DNA from: Serratia marcescens
GTDB lineage: Bacteria > Pseudomonadota > Gammaproteobacteria > Enterobacterales > Enterobacteriaceae
NCBI RefSeq assembly: GCF_006715005.1
Contig: NZ_VFMJ01000001.1
Coordinates: 2,914,001-2,978,000, forward strand
Direction of reading: 5' to 3'
Length of the DNA: 64,000 nt
The notes under the pieces were generated by a model. It was given only the letters and a program-made list of their open reading frames with translations, was not told the DNA's origin and did no database searches. This document shows positions 17,126 to 27,683 of this stretch, one piece after another. Numbering within the stretch: the stretch's first letter is position 1; each line of letters begins with the position of its first letter. A program made the translations under genes and the position numbers.

Positions 17126-17142
17126 TGGCACGATTTTTTCAT
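17126..17142 (+). promoter_or_regulatory. Sigma-54 promoter of glnH (glnHp2-like)
   Basis: TGGCACGATTTTTTCAT carries the -24 GG at 17127-17128 and a -12 element (TC instead of GC) ten bases later, as in the E. coli glnHp2 promoter. Transcription should begin near 17152, about 48 bases before glnH. Confidence 0.88.
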
Positions 17143-17172
17143 GGCACCAACTGCAATATAAAAAATGGGTAA

Positions 17173-17943
<771 letters not shown>

Positions 17944-17975
17944 GCTGTGAATTTAGCAAGCTATTAACTTAAGCA

Positions 17976-17997
17976 CAGGGGGTCGCTTAACCCCCTG
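17976..17997 (+). terminator. Intercistronic hairpin between glnH and glnP
   Basis: CAGGGGGT and ACCCCCTG form a perfect 8-bp stem with loop CGCTTA and no U-tract. It probably protects or attenuates the mRNA so that the binding protein is made in excess over the membrane subunits; that role is inferred. Confidence 0.65.
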
Positions 17998-18046
17998 CGC
18001 TTCGTTGTATCTGATACCCACGTTTGGGATCACCGGGAGAAATATC

Positions 18047-18706
18047 ATGCAGTTCGACTGGAGCGCCATCTGGCCCGCCATTCCTATCTTGTTAGAGGGC
18101 GCCAAAATGACCCTGTGGATTTCGGTCCTCGGTCTGATTGGCGGCCTGATCATCGGCCTCGTCGCCGGCTTTGCCCGCACCTACGGCGGTTGGATCGCCA
18201 ACCACATCGCGTTGGTGTTTATCGAAGTGATCCGCGGCACGCCGATCGTGGTGCAGGTGATGTTCATCTACTTCGCCCTGCCGATGGCATTTAGCGACTT
18301 GCGCATCGATCCGTTCACCGCGGCGGTGGTGACCATCATGATCAACTCCGGCGCTTACATCGCGGAAATCACCCGCGGCGCGGTGCTGTCTATCCATAAC
18401 GGTTTCCGCGAAGCCGGCCTGGCGCTCGGCCTGTCGCGCCGCGAAACCATCCGCTACGTCATTATGCCGCTGGCGCTGCGCCGCATGCTGCCGCCGCTGG
18501 GCAACCAGTGGATCATCAGCATCAAAGACACCTCGCTGTTCATCGTGATCGGCGTGGCGGAGCTGACCCGTCAGGGTCAGGAAATTATTGCCGGTAACTT
18601 CCGCGCACTGGAAATCTGGAGCGCCGTGGCGGTTATCTATCTGATTATTACCCTGGTGCTGAGCTTCGTGCTGCGTCGTCTGGAAAGAAGGATGAAAATC
18701 CTGTGA
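18047..18706 (+). CDS. glnP: Glutamine ABC transporter permease GlnP
   Basis: Inner-membrane permease of 219 residues of the polar amino-acid (HisMQ) class. It has five predicted transmembrane segments and the EAA loop [20 protein letters not shown] that contacts GlnQ. GGGAG lies eight bases before the ATG, which begins the conserved [13 protein letters not shown]. It overlaps glnQ by four bases. Confidence 0.97.
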   Translation: MQFDWSAIWPAIPILLEGAKMTLWISVLGLIGGLIIGLVAGFARTYGGWIANHIALVFIEVIRGTPIVVQVMFIYFALPMAFSDLRIDPFTAAVVTIMINSGAYIAEITRGAVLSIHNGFREAGLALGLSRRETIRYVIMPLALRRMLPPLGNQWIISIKDTSLFIVIGVAELTRQGQEIIAGNFRALEIWSAVAVIYLIITLVLSFVLRRLERRMKIL

Positions 18707-19425
18707 TTGAATTTAAAAATGTCTCCAAGCACTTTGGCCAAACCCAGGTGCTGCACAACATCGACTTGAAGATCGACAAAGGCGAAGTGGTGGTGATCAT
18801 CGGGCCGTCCGGCTCCGGCAAATCCACCCTGCTGCGCTGCATCAACAAGCTGGAAGAGGTCACCAGCGGCGATCTGATCGTCGACGGCCTGAAAGCCAAC
18901 GATCCGAAAGTAGACGATCGGCTGATCCGCCAGGAAGCCGGCATGGTGTTCCAGCAGTTCTACCTGTTCCCGCATCTGACGGCGCTGGAAAACGTCGCCT
19001 TCGGCCCGATCCGCGTGCGCGGCGCGAAGAAGTCCGATGCGGAAAAGCTGGCGCGCGAGCTGCTGGCCAAGGTCGGTCTGGCGGAACGTGCCCACCACTA
19101 TCCGTCCGAACTGTCGGGCGGCCAGCAGCAGCGCGTGGCCATTGCGCGCGCGCTGGCGGTGAAGCCGAAAATGATGCTGTTTGACGAGCCGACCTCCGCG
19201 CTCGATCCGGAGCTGCGCCACGAAGTGCTGAAGGTGATGCAGGATCTGGCCGAGGAAGGCATGACGATGGTCATCGTCACCCACGAAGTCGGTTTTGCCG
19301 AAAAAGTGGCGTCGCGCCTGATCTTTATCGATAAAGGCCGGATTGCCGAAGACGGCAACCCGCACGACCTGATCAACCACCCGCCAAGCCCGCGTCTGCA
19401 GGAGTTCCTGCAGCACGTGTCCTGA
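18703..19425 (+). CDS. glnQ: Glutamine ABC transporter ATPase GlnQ
   Basis: ATP-binding subunit of 240 residues. Walker [11 protein letters not shown]-loop region [15 protein letters not shown], signature [15 protein letters not shown] and Walker [14 protein letters not shown] are all intact. The start is GTG, overlapping the glnP stop (GTGA). A strong terminator follows. Confidence 0.98.
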   Translation: MIEFKNVSKHFGQTQVLHNIDLKIDKGEVVVIIGPSGSGKSTLLRCINKLEEVTSGDLIVDGLKANDPKVDDRLIRQEAGMVFQQFYLFPHLTALENVAFGPIRVRGAKKSDAEKLARELLAKVGLAERAHHYPSELSGGQQQRVAIARALAVKPKMMLFDEPTSALDPELRHEVLKVMQDLAEEGMTMVIVTHEVGFAEKVASRLIFIDKGRIAEDGNPHDLINHPPSPRLQEFLQHVS

Positions 19426-19439
19426 TCCTGGCGGTTTAA

Positions 19440-19472
19440 CGGCGGGCGCGCCACGCGCCCGCCGCTTTCATT
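19440..19472 (+). terminator. Terminator after glnQ
   Basis: An 11-bp perfect stem CGGCGGGCGCG / CGCGCCCGCCG with a CCA loop is followed by a short pyrimidine tract CTTTC. Confidence 0.8.
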
Positions 19473-19578
19473 CCGCACGCGTTCCCACGCCCCATCGCGT
19501 TTCCTTTCCTACTATATTCATTGTTTTCATCGTATTGCTTTTACATCCGCCGATCACAGAACGCCAAAGAGAGGAACA

Positions 19579-21804
19579 ATGCCGCCAAACGCAGACTCCC
19601 GACGAGGTTCTCATCTGCGAGAACACCTGCTTTTCCTGCTGCTGTTGCTGACCCTGAGCATCTTCGCACTACCAGCGCTGGCGCAAAACGCGCCGCCCGC
19701 GCCCGCCGACAAGAGCGAGCAGCAAAAGGCCGCCTACGCCGCGCTGGCCGATCTGCTGCAGGACGACAAAGCGCGCGCGGAACTCATCAACCACCTGAAA
19801 CAGGCCGCCGACAATGCCCACGCCGCCGCCCCGGCAACGCCGGAGGAGTCAACGCCGGCCACGCTGAGCGACAGCCTGAACTCGCTGGCGCAGGAAGGCA
19901 TCGGCACCTTTAACCAAAAGCTCGGCGCGCTGCAAAAGCTGATCGATTCCGGCCCGAAGCGCGTTTTCAATCCCGCCGGCTTTTTCCGCGCGCTGGGCTA
20001 TTTTCTGCTGACGGTGGCGGTCACCTTTGCGCTGTTCCACCTGATCCGGCGGCTGATCGCACCGCTGTACAAGCGCATGGGCAGTTGGGGGCACAACGCC
20101 AGGCTGCAGCGCGGCCCGTGGTATAAGCGCCCCGCCGCCATTCTCGGCGCATTCGCCGTCGATCTGCTGGTACTGCTGCTGGCGCTGGCGGCGGGCAACC
20201 TGTTCGCCCGCCACGTCCACGCCGACAGCGCCACCATTCTGCGACTGCAAACCCTGTTTCTCAGCGCCTTTGCGGTGATTGAATTCTTCAAGGCGGTGCT
20301 GCGGCTGATTTTCGCCCCTAACTTCGACTATCTGCGCCCCTTCCCCTTCAGCGACCCGAGCGCGCGTTACTGGAACACGCGTCTCGCCTGGCTCAGCGGG
20401 CTGATCGGCTACGGTCTGATGGTGGTGGTGCCGGTGGTGGCGGTACAAATAAGCTACCCGGCCGCCGCCGCCGTCAACCTGGTGGTGATGCTGGCGCTGA
20501 CGCTGTACGCCATTTGGCTGATCCTGCACAACCGCAAGCCGATACAGCGACAGATCAACCTGCTGGCCGAACGGTCGATGGCGTTTTTCAGCGTGATCCT
20601 GCGCGGCCTGGGGCATATCTGGCACCTGCTGGCGATCGCCTATTTTCTGGTGTTGTTCGTGCTGTCTCAGTTCGACATCGGCAACAGCCTGCGCTTTATG
20701 ATGAGCGCCACGGTGAAAAGCCTGCTGGTGGTCGGCGTCGGCGCCCTGCTGTCCGGCATGCTGACCCGCTGGATTTTCCGCCGCATTTCGCTGCCGACCG
20801 ACGTCAATCTGCGCTATCCGATGCTCGAGCGGCGCATCAACTCTTACATCCCCAACGGGTTGAAGATACTGCGGGTGATGGTGGTGCTGGCGGTGACGCT
20901 GTTCCTGCTCGATGCCTGGCACCTGATCAACCTGTACCAGTGGGCGAGCAGCGAAAATGGCCAGCGCACCCTCGGCGGGCTGGTGCATATCCTGCTGATC
21001 CTGCTGATCGCCGTGTTCAGCTGGACGCTGATGGCCAGCATCATCGAGCACCGCCTGGCGCTGGAACTCAGCAACGGCGTGCGGCCGAGCGCGCGCGAAC
21101 GCACGCTGCTGACGCTGTTTCGCAACGTGTTGGCTATCGTTATCAGCACCATTACCGTGATGATCGTACTGTCGCAGGTGGGGCTAAACATTGCGCCGCT
21201 GCTGGCGGGCGCCGGGGCGCTGGGGCTGGCCATCAGCTTCGGCGCCCAGACGCTGGTGAAAGACGTGATCACCGGCGTGTTCATCCAGTTCGAAAACGGC
21301 ATGAACACCGGCGAATACGTCACCGTCAGCGGCATCACCGGCACCGTGGAGCGCATGACCATCCGCTCGATCGGCCTGCGCGACGACTACGGCGTCTATC
21401 ACATCGTGCCGTACTCTTCGATCACTACGCTGGCCAACTATGCGCGTGAGTTCGGGGTGTATCGCGCCAATTATACCGTCAGCCGCGACGAGGACATCGA
21501 TCGGGTCAATGAGGTGCTGCATCAGGCCATCGCGGCGTTGAAGCAGGATGAACAGGTGAAACATTTCCTGATTGGCGAGCCGGTCTTCAATGGCGTGGTG
21601 GCGCTGGGTGACCGCTCGTTCACCACCCGCGTGACGGTGCGCACGCTGGCGCTGAAACAGTGGGTGGTGCAATACGCCCTCGATCGGCTGGTGAAAATCC
21701 ATTTCGATCGGGCCGGCATCGGCATGCCGCAGCAGGCGATGCAAATCTCCCGCGCGCCGCAGCCGCACGAAGAACAGGCACCGCCCGCGGCTCCCGGCGG
21801 TTAG
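19579..21804 (+). CDS. ybiO: Mechanosensitive channel YbiO (MscS family)
   Basis: Large MscS-type channel of 741 residues, the length of E. coli YbiO. A signal-like N-terminus and a periplasmic helical domain (about 1-110) come first. About ten membrane helices follow, then the MscS pore helix and beta domain (PLLAGAGALGLAISFGAQTL, then VTVSGITGTVERMTIRSIGL). The C-terminus is a short Pro/Ala tail. It opens on osmotic downshock. It follows glnQ as in E. coli and its last four bases overlap the convergent hydrolase gene. Confidence 0.96.
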   Translation: MPPNADSRRGSHLREHLLFLLLLLTLSIFALPALAQNAPPAPADKSEQQKAAYAALADLLQDDKARAELINHLKQAADNAHAAAPATPEESTPATLSDSLNSLAQEGIGTFNQKLGALQKLIDSGPKRVFNPAGFFRALGYFLLTVAVTFALFHLIRRLIAPLYKRMGSWGHNARLQRGPWYKRPAAILGAFAVDLLVLLLALAAGNLFARHVHADSATILRLQTLFLSAFAVIEFFKAVLRLIFAPNFDYLRPFPFSDPSARYWNTRLAWLSGLIGYGLMVVVPVVAVQISYPAAAAVNLVVMLALTLYAIWLILHNRKPIQRQINLLAERSMAFFSVILRGLGHIWHLLAIAYFLVLFVLSQFDIGNSLRFMMSATVKSLLVVGVGALLSGMLTRWIFRRISLPTDVNLRYPMLERRINSYIPNGLKILRVMVVLAVTLFLLDAWHLINLYQWASSENGQRTLGGLVHILLILLIAVFSWTLMASIIEHRLALELSNGVRPSARERTLLTLFRNVLAIVISTITVMIVLSQVGLNIAPLLAGAGALGLAISFGAQTLVKDVITGVFIQFENGMNTGEYVTVSGITGTVERMTIRSIGLRDDYGVYHIVPYSSITTLANYAREFGVYRANYTVSRDEDIDRVNEVLHQAIAALKQDEQVKHFLIGEPVFNGVVALGDRSFTTRVTVRTLALKQWVVQYALDRLVKIHFDRAGIGMPQQAMQISRAPQPHEEQAPPAAPGG

Positions 21805-22811
21805 CGCCCCCTGCCGCAGGGCTGGGCGGCCAGGAAGCCCGCCACGTCCTGCCGGTAGGTATCGTATTGCACCGAGCGCGGGGCAAACAGCCCCACCACG
21901 TTGATCAGCCACGGATGGCGGGCGAACAGCGGTTTAATCATCACGTGGTCGGCTTCGTCGATACGCGTCACGGTCAACAGCGAGGCCGGGATCGTTTGCC
22001 GATACACACGTTCGGTTTCGTCCACGTCCACGTTGACGTCGCGCCCCCCCAGGATCAGGTGCACCGGCGTGGTGAAATTTCGCAATCCCGCCGTCGCGTC
22101 GCTGGCCATGTTGACGCGAATAAAGCGCCAGCGGTCGGCGCTCAATGCGGCGGCGGCGCCAGACTCGCGGCGGTACTGCGCATAGCCGTCCGGTTGTTCG
22201 AGCAGCGTTTGGATATGGCGCCAATACGCCTCGCGCGCCTGGATCTGCGTTTCATCATCCCCCGCCGCCGCCATCGCCGCCCGGGTGTTATAGCGCCCCT
22301 GTCGCAGCCAGTTGATCGCCGGCGCCAGCGCCAGCGTGAAGGCGATGTCGGGGCGCAAACGCGCCACCTCCGGCATCACCCACCCCGCCTGGCTGGTGCC
22401 CCACAGCCCCACGCAGCGTGCATCGAAGCGCCCGTCCCGCCGGGCCCAGTCGATGATATCGGCGGTTTCCCGGGCGCGATCCGCCATGGTCTGATGCAGC
22501 CAGTTGCCGCCGGAGCCGCCAACGCCCGGCTTGTCGAAGGATAAAACCGCGTAGCCCTGCTGCGCCATCGCCTCCCAAATGCCGTAATAGCCTTCGTCGC
22601 GGCTGGCGTTAGCCGGCCCATCGCCGTGCACGAACACCACGACGCCGGGCTTGACCGGCGCATGCTGCGGCAACACCAGCGTGCCGGTCAGCCGGTTGCC
22701 GCCGGCGGTCACCGTGACCGGTTCGGTGACGAAGCGAAAGTCGTTGACGAAAATGACCCAGCCGAGCGCCAACAGAAGCAGCGCCACGCTGCACAGCCCT
22801 ATTTTGCGCAC
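21801..22811 (-). CDS. Membrane-anchored or exported alpha/beta hydrolase
   Basis: Alpha/beta hydrolase of 336 residues with an N-terminal hydrophobic segment (residues ~5-22) that may be a signal or anchor. The oxyanion region VVVFVHGDGP and the nucleophile elbow LWGTSQAG (Ser140) are visible. Later segments LILGGRDVNVDVDET and IDEADHVMIKPL supply the acid and histidine. It resembles dipeptidyl-peptidase/esterase-like hydrolases, with no clear substrate. Its start overlaps the acetyltransferase gene by 13 bases, forming the third gene of a TetR-led operon. Confidence 0.87.
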   Translation of the reverse strand: MRKIGLCSVALLLLALGWVIFVNDFRFVTEPVTVTAGGNRLTGTLVLPQHAPVKPGVVVFVHGDGPANASRDEGYYGIWEAMAQQGYAVLSFDKPGVGGSGGNWLHQTMADRARETADIIDWARRDGRFDARCVGLWGTSQAGWVMPEVARLRPDIAFTLALAPAINWLRQGRYNTRAAMAAAGDDETQIQAREAYWRHIQTLLEQPDGYAQYRRESGAAAALSADRWRFIRVNMASDATAGLRNFTTPVHLILGGRDVNVDVDETERVYRQTIPASLLTVTRIDEADHVMIKPLFARHPWLINVVGLFAPRSVQYDTYRQDVAGFLAAQPCGRGR

Positions 22812-23437
22812 GTCGCCTCCCCGCCGCGTTTCTCCATCAATACCCAGTCGGCCTGGCCGAAGAGCAGCCCCAACGACGCGTAATGTTCTTCTCTCCGCAC
22901 CTGAAAACCGCAGCGCCGATACAGGCGCTGCGCATCCACGTTGCGCCGGCTGACGTGCAGGCTCAGGCGCCGGCCCGCGCCTTGTCCGGCGGCGTAGTCA
23001 TTCATCCACTGCAGCAGTCGCCTGCCCACCCCTTTGCCGCGCTGACTCTCGGCCACCGCCAGGTAGGAAAGATACAGCTCATCGGCCGCCGGGGTGTGCT
23101 GCAACACCGCTATTTGCAGATACATGCGCCACACGTTCAGCCAACCATAGCGGCGGCACAGCCGCCAAATCGGCAAGGTGCGCGGACGCCGCCCGGCGTT
23201 GTTCTCACCGGCGGCCGCATGGAGGGCAAAGGCCGCCACCACCTGTTCATCCTGCTTCACCACGAAGCTGCGCTCCCGGCTGCCGCTTTGCTGCCAACTC
23301 CACAGCCGATAGAACAGACGCCACTGAAGGCGAGGGCTCAGACGGCGCGTGCGCTGGAACTTGTCGCAGAACGCGGCGTAGATCAGCGCCGCCGTTTGCA
23401 GGCGGTCAGCATTGCAGTACGGCTCAATGTGCAGCAT
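22799..23437 (-). CDS. GNAT acetyltransferase
   Basis: N-acetyltransferase of 212 residues. The acetyl-CoA-binding motif AVAESQRGKGVGRRLLQWMN and the C-terminal SLHVSRRNVDAQRLYRRCGF are characteristic of GNAT proteins. The start ATG at 23437 follows GAGG at five bases; a GTG two codons earlier is the alternative. It lies between tetR and the hydrolase gene in one operon, so its substrate may be linked to the TetR ligand. Confidence 0.88.
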   Translation of the reverse strand: MLHIEPYCNADRLQTAALIYAAFCDKFQRTRRLSPRLQWRLFYRLWSWQQSGSRERSFVVKQDEQVVAAFALHAAAGENNAGRRPRTLPIWRLCRRYGWLNVWRMYLQIAVLQHTPAADELYLSYLAVAESQRGKGVGRRLLQWMNDYAAGQGAGRRLSLHVSRRNVDAQRLYRRCGFQVRREEHYASLGLLFGQADWVLMEKRGGEATCAK

Positions 23438-23448
23438 ATCCACCTCAA

Positions 23449-24018
23449 CTAGGCATGCCGGTAGAGCAGCTGTTCCAGCAGCCGCACCGACGCGGTCTCC
23501 TCCGGCGCAGGCGACGCAAATATCGCCTGCCGCCAGGCCTGACTTTCGATCACGTCCAGCACCAGCTGCGCCAGCGGTAACGGCGCTATCGCCGCCGCGA
23601 TCTCACCGGTTTGCTGAGCCTCGGCGATCGTCGTCGCCAGCGCCTCAATCAACTGCCGCTGGTTGGCGCTGAACGGCTCGGCCAACGCCGGGTTGCGCGC
23701 GACCTCCGCCACGATCTCCGCCGACAGTTGTACATTGGCCGGTTCAGCAACAAAGGCGTGATAGGCGGTGAAAAAGGCCGACAGCGCCTGCTTCGGCCGC
23801 GTTCTGTCGGCCCGCAATCCGGCGACGAGCTCGACGAATACGCCGTTTTCCAGCAGCGCAATTTCGCCGATTAGCGCCTCCTTGCCGGTAAAGTGGTTAT
23901 AGAGATTGCCGACGCTGACGCCCGCCGCCTGCGCGATATCCCGCATGCTGGTCTGATGAAATCCCTTATGGGTAAAGCTGTGCAGCGCGGCCTCGACGAT
24001 CCTTTCTCGGTTTCCCAT
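23449..24018 (-). CDS. TetR-family repressor
   Basis: Repressor of 189 residues. The N-terminal helix-turn-helix has the classic layout (IVEAALHSFTHKGFHQTSMR, then DIAQAAGVSVGNLYNHFTGK). The ligand domain is of the AcrR/EnvR-like kind. The ATG at 24018 has AGGAG six bases upstream; the longer frame to 24057 is not used. A perfect 24-bp palindrome 55 bases upstream is its probable operator. It leads the operon TetR-GNAT-hydrolase. Confidence 0.92.
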   Translation of the reverse strand: MGNRERIVEAALHSFTHKGFHQTSMRDIAQAAGVSVGNLYNHFTGKEALIGEIALLENGVFVELVAGLRADRTRPKQALSAFFTAYHAFVAEPANVQLSAEIVAEVARNPALAEPFSANQRQLIEALATTIAEAQQTGEIAAAIAPLPLAQLVLDVIESQAWRQAIFASPAPEETASVRLLEQLLYRHA

Positions 24019-24072
24019 CGGCAACTCCTGAAAGGGTGAAGGGGCGCCTGGCGCCATCGAATCAACATAAAT

Positions 24073-24096
24073 ATATGAACGAACGTTCGTTCATAT
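24073..24096. promoter_or_regulatory. Perfect 24-bp palindrome, probable TetR operator
   Basis: The inverted repeat is perfect over 24 bases with core GAACGAACGTTCGTTC. Length, symmetry and place just upstream of tetR fit an autoregulatory operator overlapping the operon promoter. Confidence 0.82.
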
Positions 24097-24161
24097 TTAA
24101 AGATAGCATAGACCGGCAAAATTGAACCGCGGCTCAACGGCGTGCGAATCGGCGGGAAGAT

Positions 24162-24194
24162 AAAAACGCCGCCCCTGTTTTCGGCGGGCGGCGT
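24162..24194 (-). terminator. Terminator after the chemoreceptor gene
   Basis: Read on the minus strand, ACGCCGCCC pairs with GGGCGGCGT across an eleven-base loop and is followed by TTTTATC. It lies ten bases after the stop codon of the chemoreceptor gene. Confidence 0.85.
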
Positions 24195-24203
24195 GATGAA
24201 CAC

Positions 24204-25508
24204 TCAGTGCAGCGCGTCGCCCTGCTTCACCGACGTAAACGCCTGCATCAGTTTCACGACGTCATGCATGCCGATGTTGACCTGGTTAATCACTTCCCCG
24301 GCGTCATGGGTCAATGCCACACCGCCGCCGGCCTGTTCCACACAGGTCGCCATGCCGGCGATCGCCGCCGCCACGCCTTGCTGGATAGACTTGGTCATGC
24401 GTTCAATCTCGGTCGCCGCCTTGCGTGACTGTTCCGCCAGCGTGCGCACTTCGTTGGCGACCACCGCAAAACCGCGCCCGTGCTCACCGGCGTGGGCGGC
24501 TTCGATGGAGGCGTTAATCGCCAGCAGGTTGGTTTGGGAGGCGATTTTACGAATGGCTTCGACGATGGTGCCGATCTGCTGAGAACACTTGCCCAGCTCG
24601 GTGACCACGTCTGAGGTTTCGCGCGCCGCCGCTTCGACCTGCTGCATGCCCTTCACCGCCTGCTGTACGATGACCGCACCCTGCGCCGCCTGCCGATCGG
24701 TGTCGAGCGACAGATGATGCGCGTTGCGCACCATCTCTTCTTCGTGCTGCTGCTGTTGCATCAGCCGGGTGATGTCCTGGGCAATTTTCACCACTTTCAC
24801 CACCTGACCGTCGTTGTCGAGGATCGGGTTGTAACTGGCCTCCAGCCATACCCGTTCGCCGCGCCGGTTGACGCGCTCAAAACGCCCGGTGATGAACTTG
24901 CCGCGCGCCAGGCGCTGCCAATGCCGCCGATAATCGTCGGAAGCGGCGAACTCCGGCGGGCACAGCACCGCATGCGACTGCCCACACGCCTCTTCAAGCC
25001 GATAGCCCATCAGCGCCAACATATTGTCGTTGGCGCTGACAATGGTGCCCTGCGGCGTGAAAGCGATCATCGCCATCGATCGATTCAGCGCCGCCAGCAG
25101 GCTGCGGTGCTCCTGCGCCTGGGTCACTCGCTCGGTCACTTCGCTGGCGATCTTGACGATTTCCACTACCTTACCCTGTTTATTCAGCACCGGCGCATAG
25201 GTGCCCTGCAGCCACACCGCCTCGCCGTTTTTCGCGATGCGCTTTATGGTGTCAGTGATGGGCTGCCCCTTATTCAGCGTCTCCCAATGCTTACGATATA
25301 ACGGGCTGGCGACATAGTTCGGATCGCAGAAAATACGGTGATGCTGACCTATCACGTCATCGCGTTGAAATCCCAGCGTGCTGAGGAAGAGATCGTTGGC
25401 GCGCAAGACCGTGCCGTCTGGCGAGAATACGATCATCGGAACGGCGTGTTCTATCGCGCTCAGTTCGGCGCCTTTGTGGGTAGTTAACTGACTGAATCGT
25501 AACAGCAT
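24204..25508 (-). CDS. Soluble chemoreceptor with two PAS domains (BdlA/Aer-like)
   Basis: Methyl-accepting chemotaxis-type protein of 434 residues without a transmembrane segment. Two tandem PAS domains (about residues 15-130 and 135-255; [20 protein letters not shown] and [20 protein letters not shown]) are each followed by a PAC motif. The MCP hairpin carries the conserved tip [20 protein letters not shown] and then [20 protein letters not shown]. The signalling domain is short. The architecture is that of BdlA of Pseudomonas, which links redox or energy sensing to biofilm dispersal; that role here is inference. AAGGA lies nine bases before the ATG. Confidence 0.9.
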   Translation of the reverse strand: MLLRFSQLTTHKGAELSAIEHAVPMIVFSPDGTVLRANDLFLSTLGFQRDDVIGQHHRIFCDPNYVASPLYRKHWETLNKGQPITDTIKRIAKNGEAVWLQGTYAPVLNKQGKVVEIVKIASEVTERVTQAQEHRSLLAALNRSMAMIAFTPQGTIVSANDNMLALMGYRLEEACGQSHAVLCPPEFAASDDYRRHWQRLARGKFITGRFERVNRRGERVWLEASYNPILDNDGQVVKVVKIAQDITRLMQQQQHEEEMVRNAHHLSLDTDRQAAQGAVIVQQAVKGMQQVEAAARETSDVVTELGKCSQQIGTIVEAIRKIASQTNLLAINASIEAAHAGEHGRGFAVVANEVRTLAEQSRKAATEIERMTKSIQQGVAAAIAGMATCVEQAGGGVALTHDAGEVINQVNIGMHDVVKLMQAFTSVKQGDALH

Positions 25509-25802
25509 AAGGTGTAGTCCTTGTGGCAGATGATGGCGCTTTTCTTATTTTTTCTGGCCACATGCCGCGCCCACACGCAGACGTGCCATCGCGGAAGGAA
25601 CGGGCAGCGCCGATCCTTCTGGTTATTGCTCTTAACCGGATTAAATTTATTTATTCAGTAAAGTAATTATTCGAATTTAAATAAACCAACAACCTAAGAT
25701 TTTTATTATCAAAACTGTATTGAGAATAACGTAAGTGATGAAAATTGAAAGGTAAAATGCGGTTTTTTGTCGGCGCCGGCAGGATAACCGGCGCCGGAAG
25801 GA

Positions 25803-26768
25803 TTAACACCAGCGTTCGGCTGCCCAGGCGGCCTGTTGCTCGGCGTCGTGGAAGGTCCAGGCGACGAAGCGGCTGATCTTCTGCCCTTGCGCCATCTCGA
25901 TGGTACGCACCTCGGCCGCGCCCGCCACCTTCAGCGCATGATAAATGGCCGGCAGCGTAGTGTTTTTCGAGATGAGCGAAGTGAACCACAGGCAGTTGTT
26001 GGCCTTGCCGACGCTCTCTTCCACCATCTTGCGCACAAAGGCTTCTTCACCGCCTTCGCACCATAGCTCGTTGTTCTTGCCGCCGAAGTTTTGCACCGGC
26101 TTGTCGGCCACTTCCCCTTTGCCCAATTTATGCAGCTTGCGGCGGGTGCTCGCGCGCGCTTCCTGCTCGGACGCGTGGAACGGCGGGTTGCACAGGGTGG
26201 CGTCGAATTTCTCGGCCGCGCCGATGATGCCGCTAAAAATCAGCTCAGGCTGTTTTTGCAGCCGCAGACGCACGCTATTGCGCAGCGTCGGGTTCATCTC
26301 AACGATCATCTTGGCCGCGTTGAGCGACACCGGATCGATTTCAGACCCGGTGAAACGCCAGCCGTATTCGCGCAGGCCGACGATCGGGTAGATGCAGTTG
26401 GCGCCGACGCCGACGTCGAGGATCGCCACGCCCTTGCCGCGCGGGATCTCGCCGCCGTTGCTGGTCGCCAGCAGATCCGCCAGGTGGTGCAGATAGTCGG
26501 CGCGGCCGGGGATCGGCGGGCACAGGTAGTCCGCCGGAATATCCCAGTGCTCGATGCCGTAAAAGTGTTGCAGCAACGCACGGTTGAGCATTTTCACCGC
26601 CGCCGGATCGGCGAAGTCCACCGAAACATCGCCCCAGGCGTTCGGTTTTACGAACGGTGCCAGCGCCGGGCAGCTGGCGATCAGCGCCGGGAAGTCGTAG
26701 CGCGAACGATGACGGTTGCGCGGATGCAGGCCGCTTTTCTGCTGCGGGAAGGTTTTCTTTTTTTCCAC
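25803..26768 (-). CDS. rlmF: 23S rRNA m6A1618 methyltransferase RlmF
   Basis: Methylates N6 of A1618 in 23S rRNA with S-adenosylmethionine. The product from the GTG at 26768 has 321 residues. It shows the RlmF core: [30 protein letters not shown], the SAM motif [16 protein letters not shown], and the catalytic NPPF in [10 protein letters not shown]. The C-terminus [16 protein letters not shown] also matches. The frame is open to 26888 but that extension runs into the divergent flavin-reductase gene, so the exact start is uncertain. In E. coli rlmF adjoins ybiO, as here with insertions. Confidence 0.93.
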   Translation of the reverse strand: MEKKKTFPQQKSGLHPRNRHRSRYDFPALIASCPALAPFVKPNAWGDVSVDFADPAAVKMLNRALLQHFYGIEHWDIPADYLCPPIPGRADYLHHLADLLATSNGGEIPRGKGVAILDVGVGANCIYPIVGLREYGWRFTGSEIDPVSLNAAKMIVEMNPTLRNSVRLRLQKQPELIFSGIIGAAEKFDATLCNPPFHASEQEARASTRRKLHKLGKGEVADKPVQNFGGKNNELWCEGGEEAFVRKMVEESVGKANNCLWFTSLISKNTTLPAIYHALKVAGAAEVRTIEMAQGQKISRFVAWTFHDAEQQAAWAAERWC

Positions 26769-26886
26769 CGTGACGGGCTCTCTTGAAGGTATTTCCGGCG
26801 CGTAAGATAACACATCCGGCCCGGAATGGCGCAGCGGCGGGAAACCCGGCACAATGAAAGCTTCATCGATTGCCACAGGGTCCCCC

Positions 26887-27516
26887 ATGAGCCGTGAATC
26901 TCGCTATTATTATGAACCCGCCGCCGGCCACGGCCTGCCGCACGATCCGCTGAACGCCATCGTCGGCCCGCGCCCCATCGGCTGGATCTCTTCCCGCAGC
27001 GCCGCCGGCTTGCGTAATCTCGCCCCCTACAGCTTTTTCAACTGCTTCAACTATCGCCCGCCGATCATCGGTTTCGCCAGCACCGGCTGGAAAGACAGCG
27101 TGGCGAATATCGTGGAAACCGGTGAGTTCGTTTGGAACCTGGCGACGCGCCCGCTGGCGGAAGCGATGAACAACAGTTCCATCACCCTGCCGCGCGGTGA
27201 GGACGAATTCGCCTTCGCCGGCGTTACGCCGTTGCCCGGGCGCCGGGTCAAAGCCGAGCGCGTGGCCGAAAGCCCGGTGAACTTCGAATGCCGGTTGACC
27301 CAATGCATCCAACTGCAAACCGCCGCCGGGGAGCAGGTGGAGACCTGGCTGGTCTTGGGCGAGGTGGTGGCGGTGCACCTCGATCCGGCGCTGCTGGACG
27401 AACACGGCGTCTACCAGACCGCCGTCGCCGAGCCTATCCTGCGCGCCGGCGGCCCGACCGCCTACTACGGCATTTCCGAACAGCACCGTTTCGATCTGAC
27501 GCGCCCGACACGCTGA
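26887..27516 (+). CDS. Flavin reductase-like (FMN-binding split-barrel) protein
   Basis: FMN-binding split-barrel protein of 209 residues from the flavin reductase (DIM6/NTAB, COG1853) family. Diagnostic elements are [39 protein letters not shown] and [19 protein letters not shown]. The substrate and partner oxygenase are unknown. The ATG at 26887 follows AGGG and is nearly back to back with the rlmF upstream region. Confidence 0.9.
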   Translation: MSRESRYYYEPAAGHGLPHDPLNAIVGPRPIGWISSRSAAGLRNLAPYSFFNCFNYRPPIIGFASTGWKDSVANIVETGEFVWNLATRPLAEAMNNSSITLPRGEDEFAFAGVTPLPGRRVKAERVAESPVNFECRLTQCIQLQTAAGEQVETWLVLGEVVAVHLDPALLDEHGVYQTAVAEPILRAGGPTAYYGISEQHRFDLTRPTR

Positions 27517-27683
27517 TCGTTTCCCCCGTTTAGGCAGAAGATAAACGGGGGAATTAATAATCAAAAAAATTGAATAAAACTATCAACACTCTCCGATTTC
27601 ATCCCGCCTGTCACTGCGCAATAATCCTCCCATCGAAAGGCAAACCCCTTTTTCCCTAATTGACTTTGACAGGAATGACGAAC

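Noticed and set aside
19849-21051. 400-codon open frame on the minus strand
   Set aside because: It lies entirely inside ybiO. Its product is a Gln/His/Arg-rich shadow without family features, caused by the strong GC third-position bias of ybiO.
25773-25799. GC-rich hairpin after rlmF as an intrinsic terminator
   Set aside because: CGGCGCCGG/CCGGCGCCG is a strong stem, but on the minus strand it is followed by A's instead of U's, so it is not a canonical terminator for rlmF.
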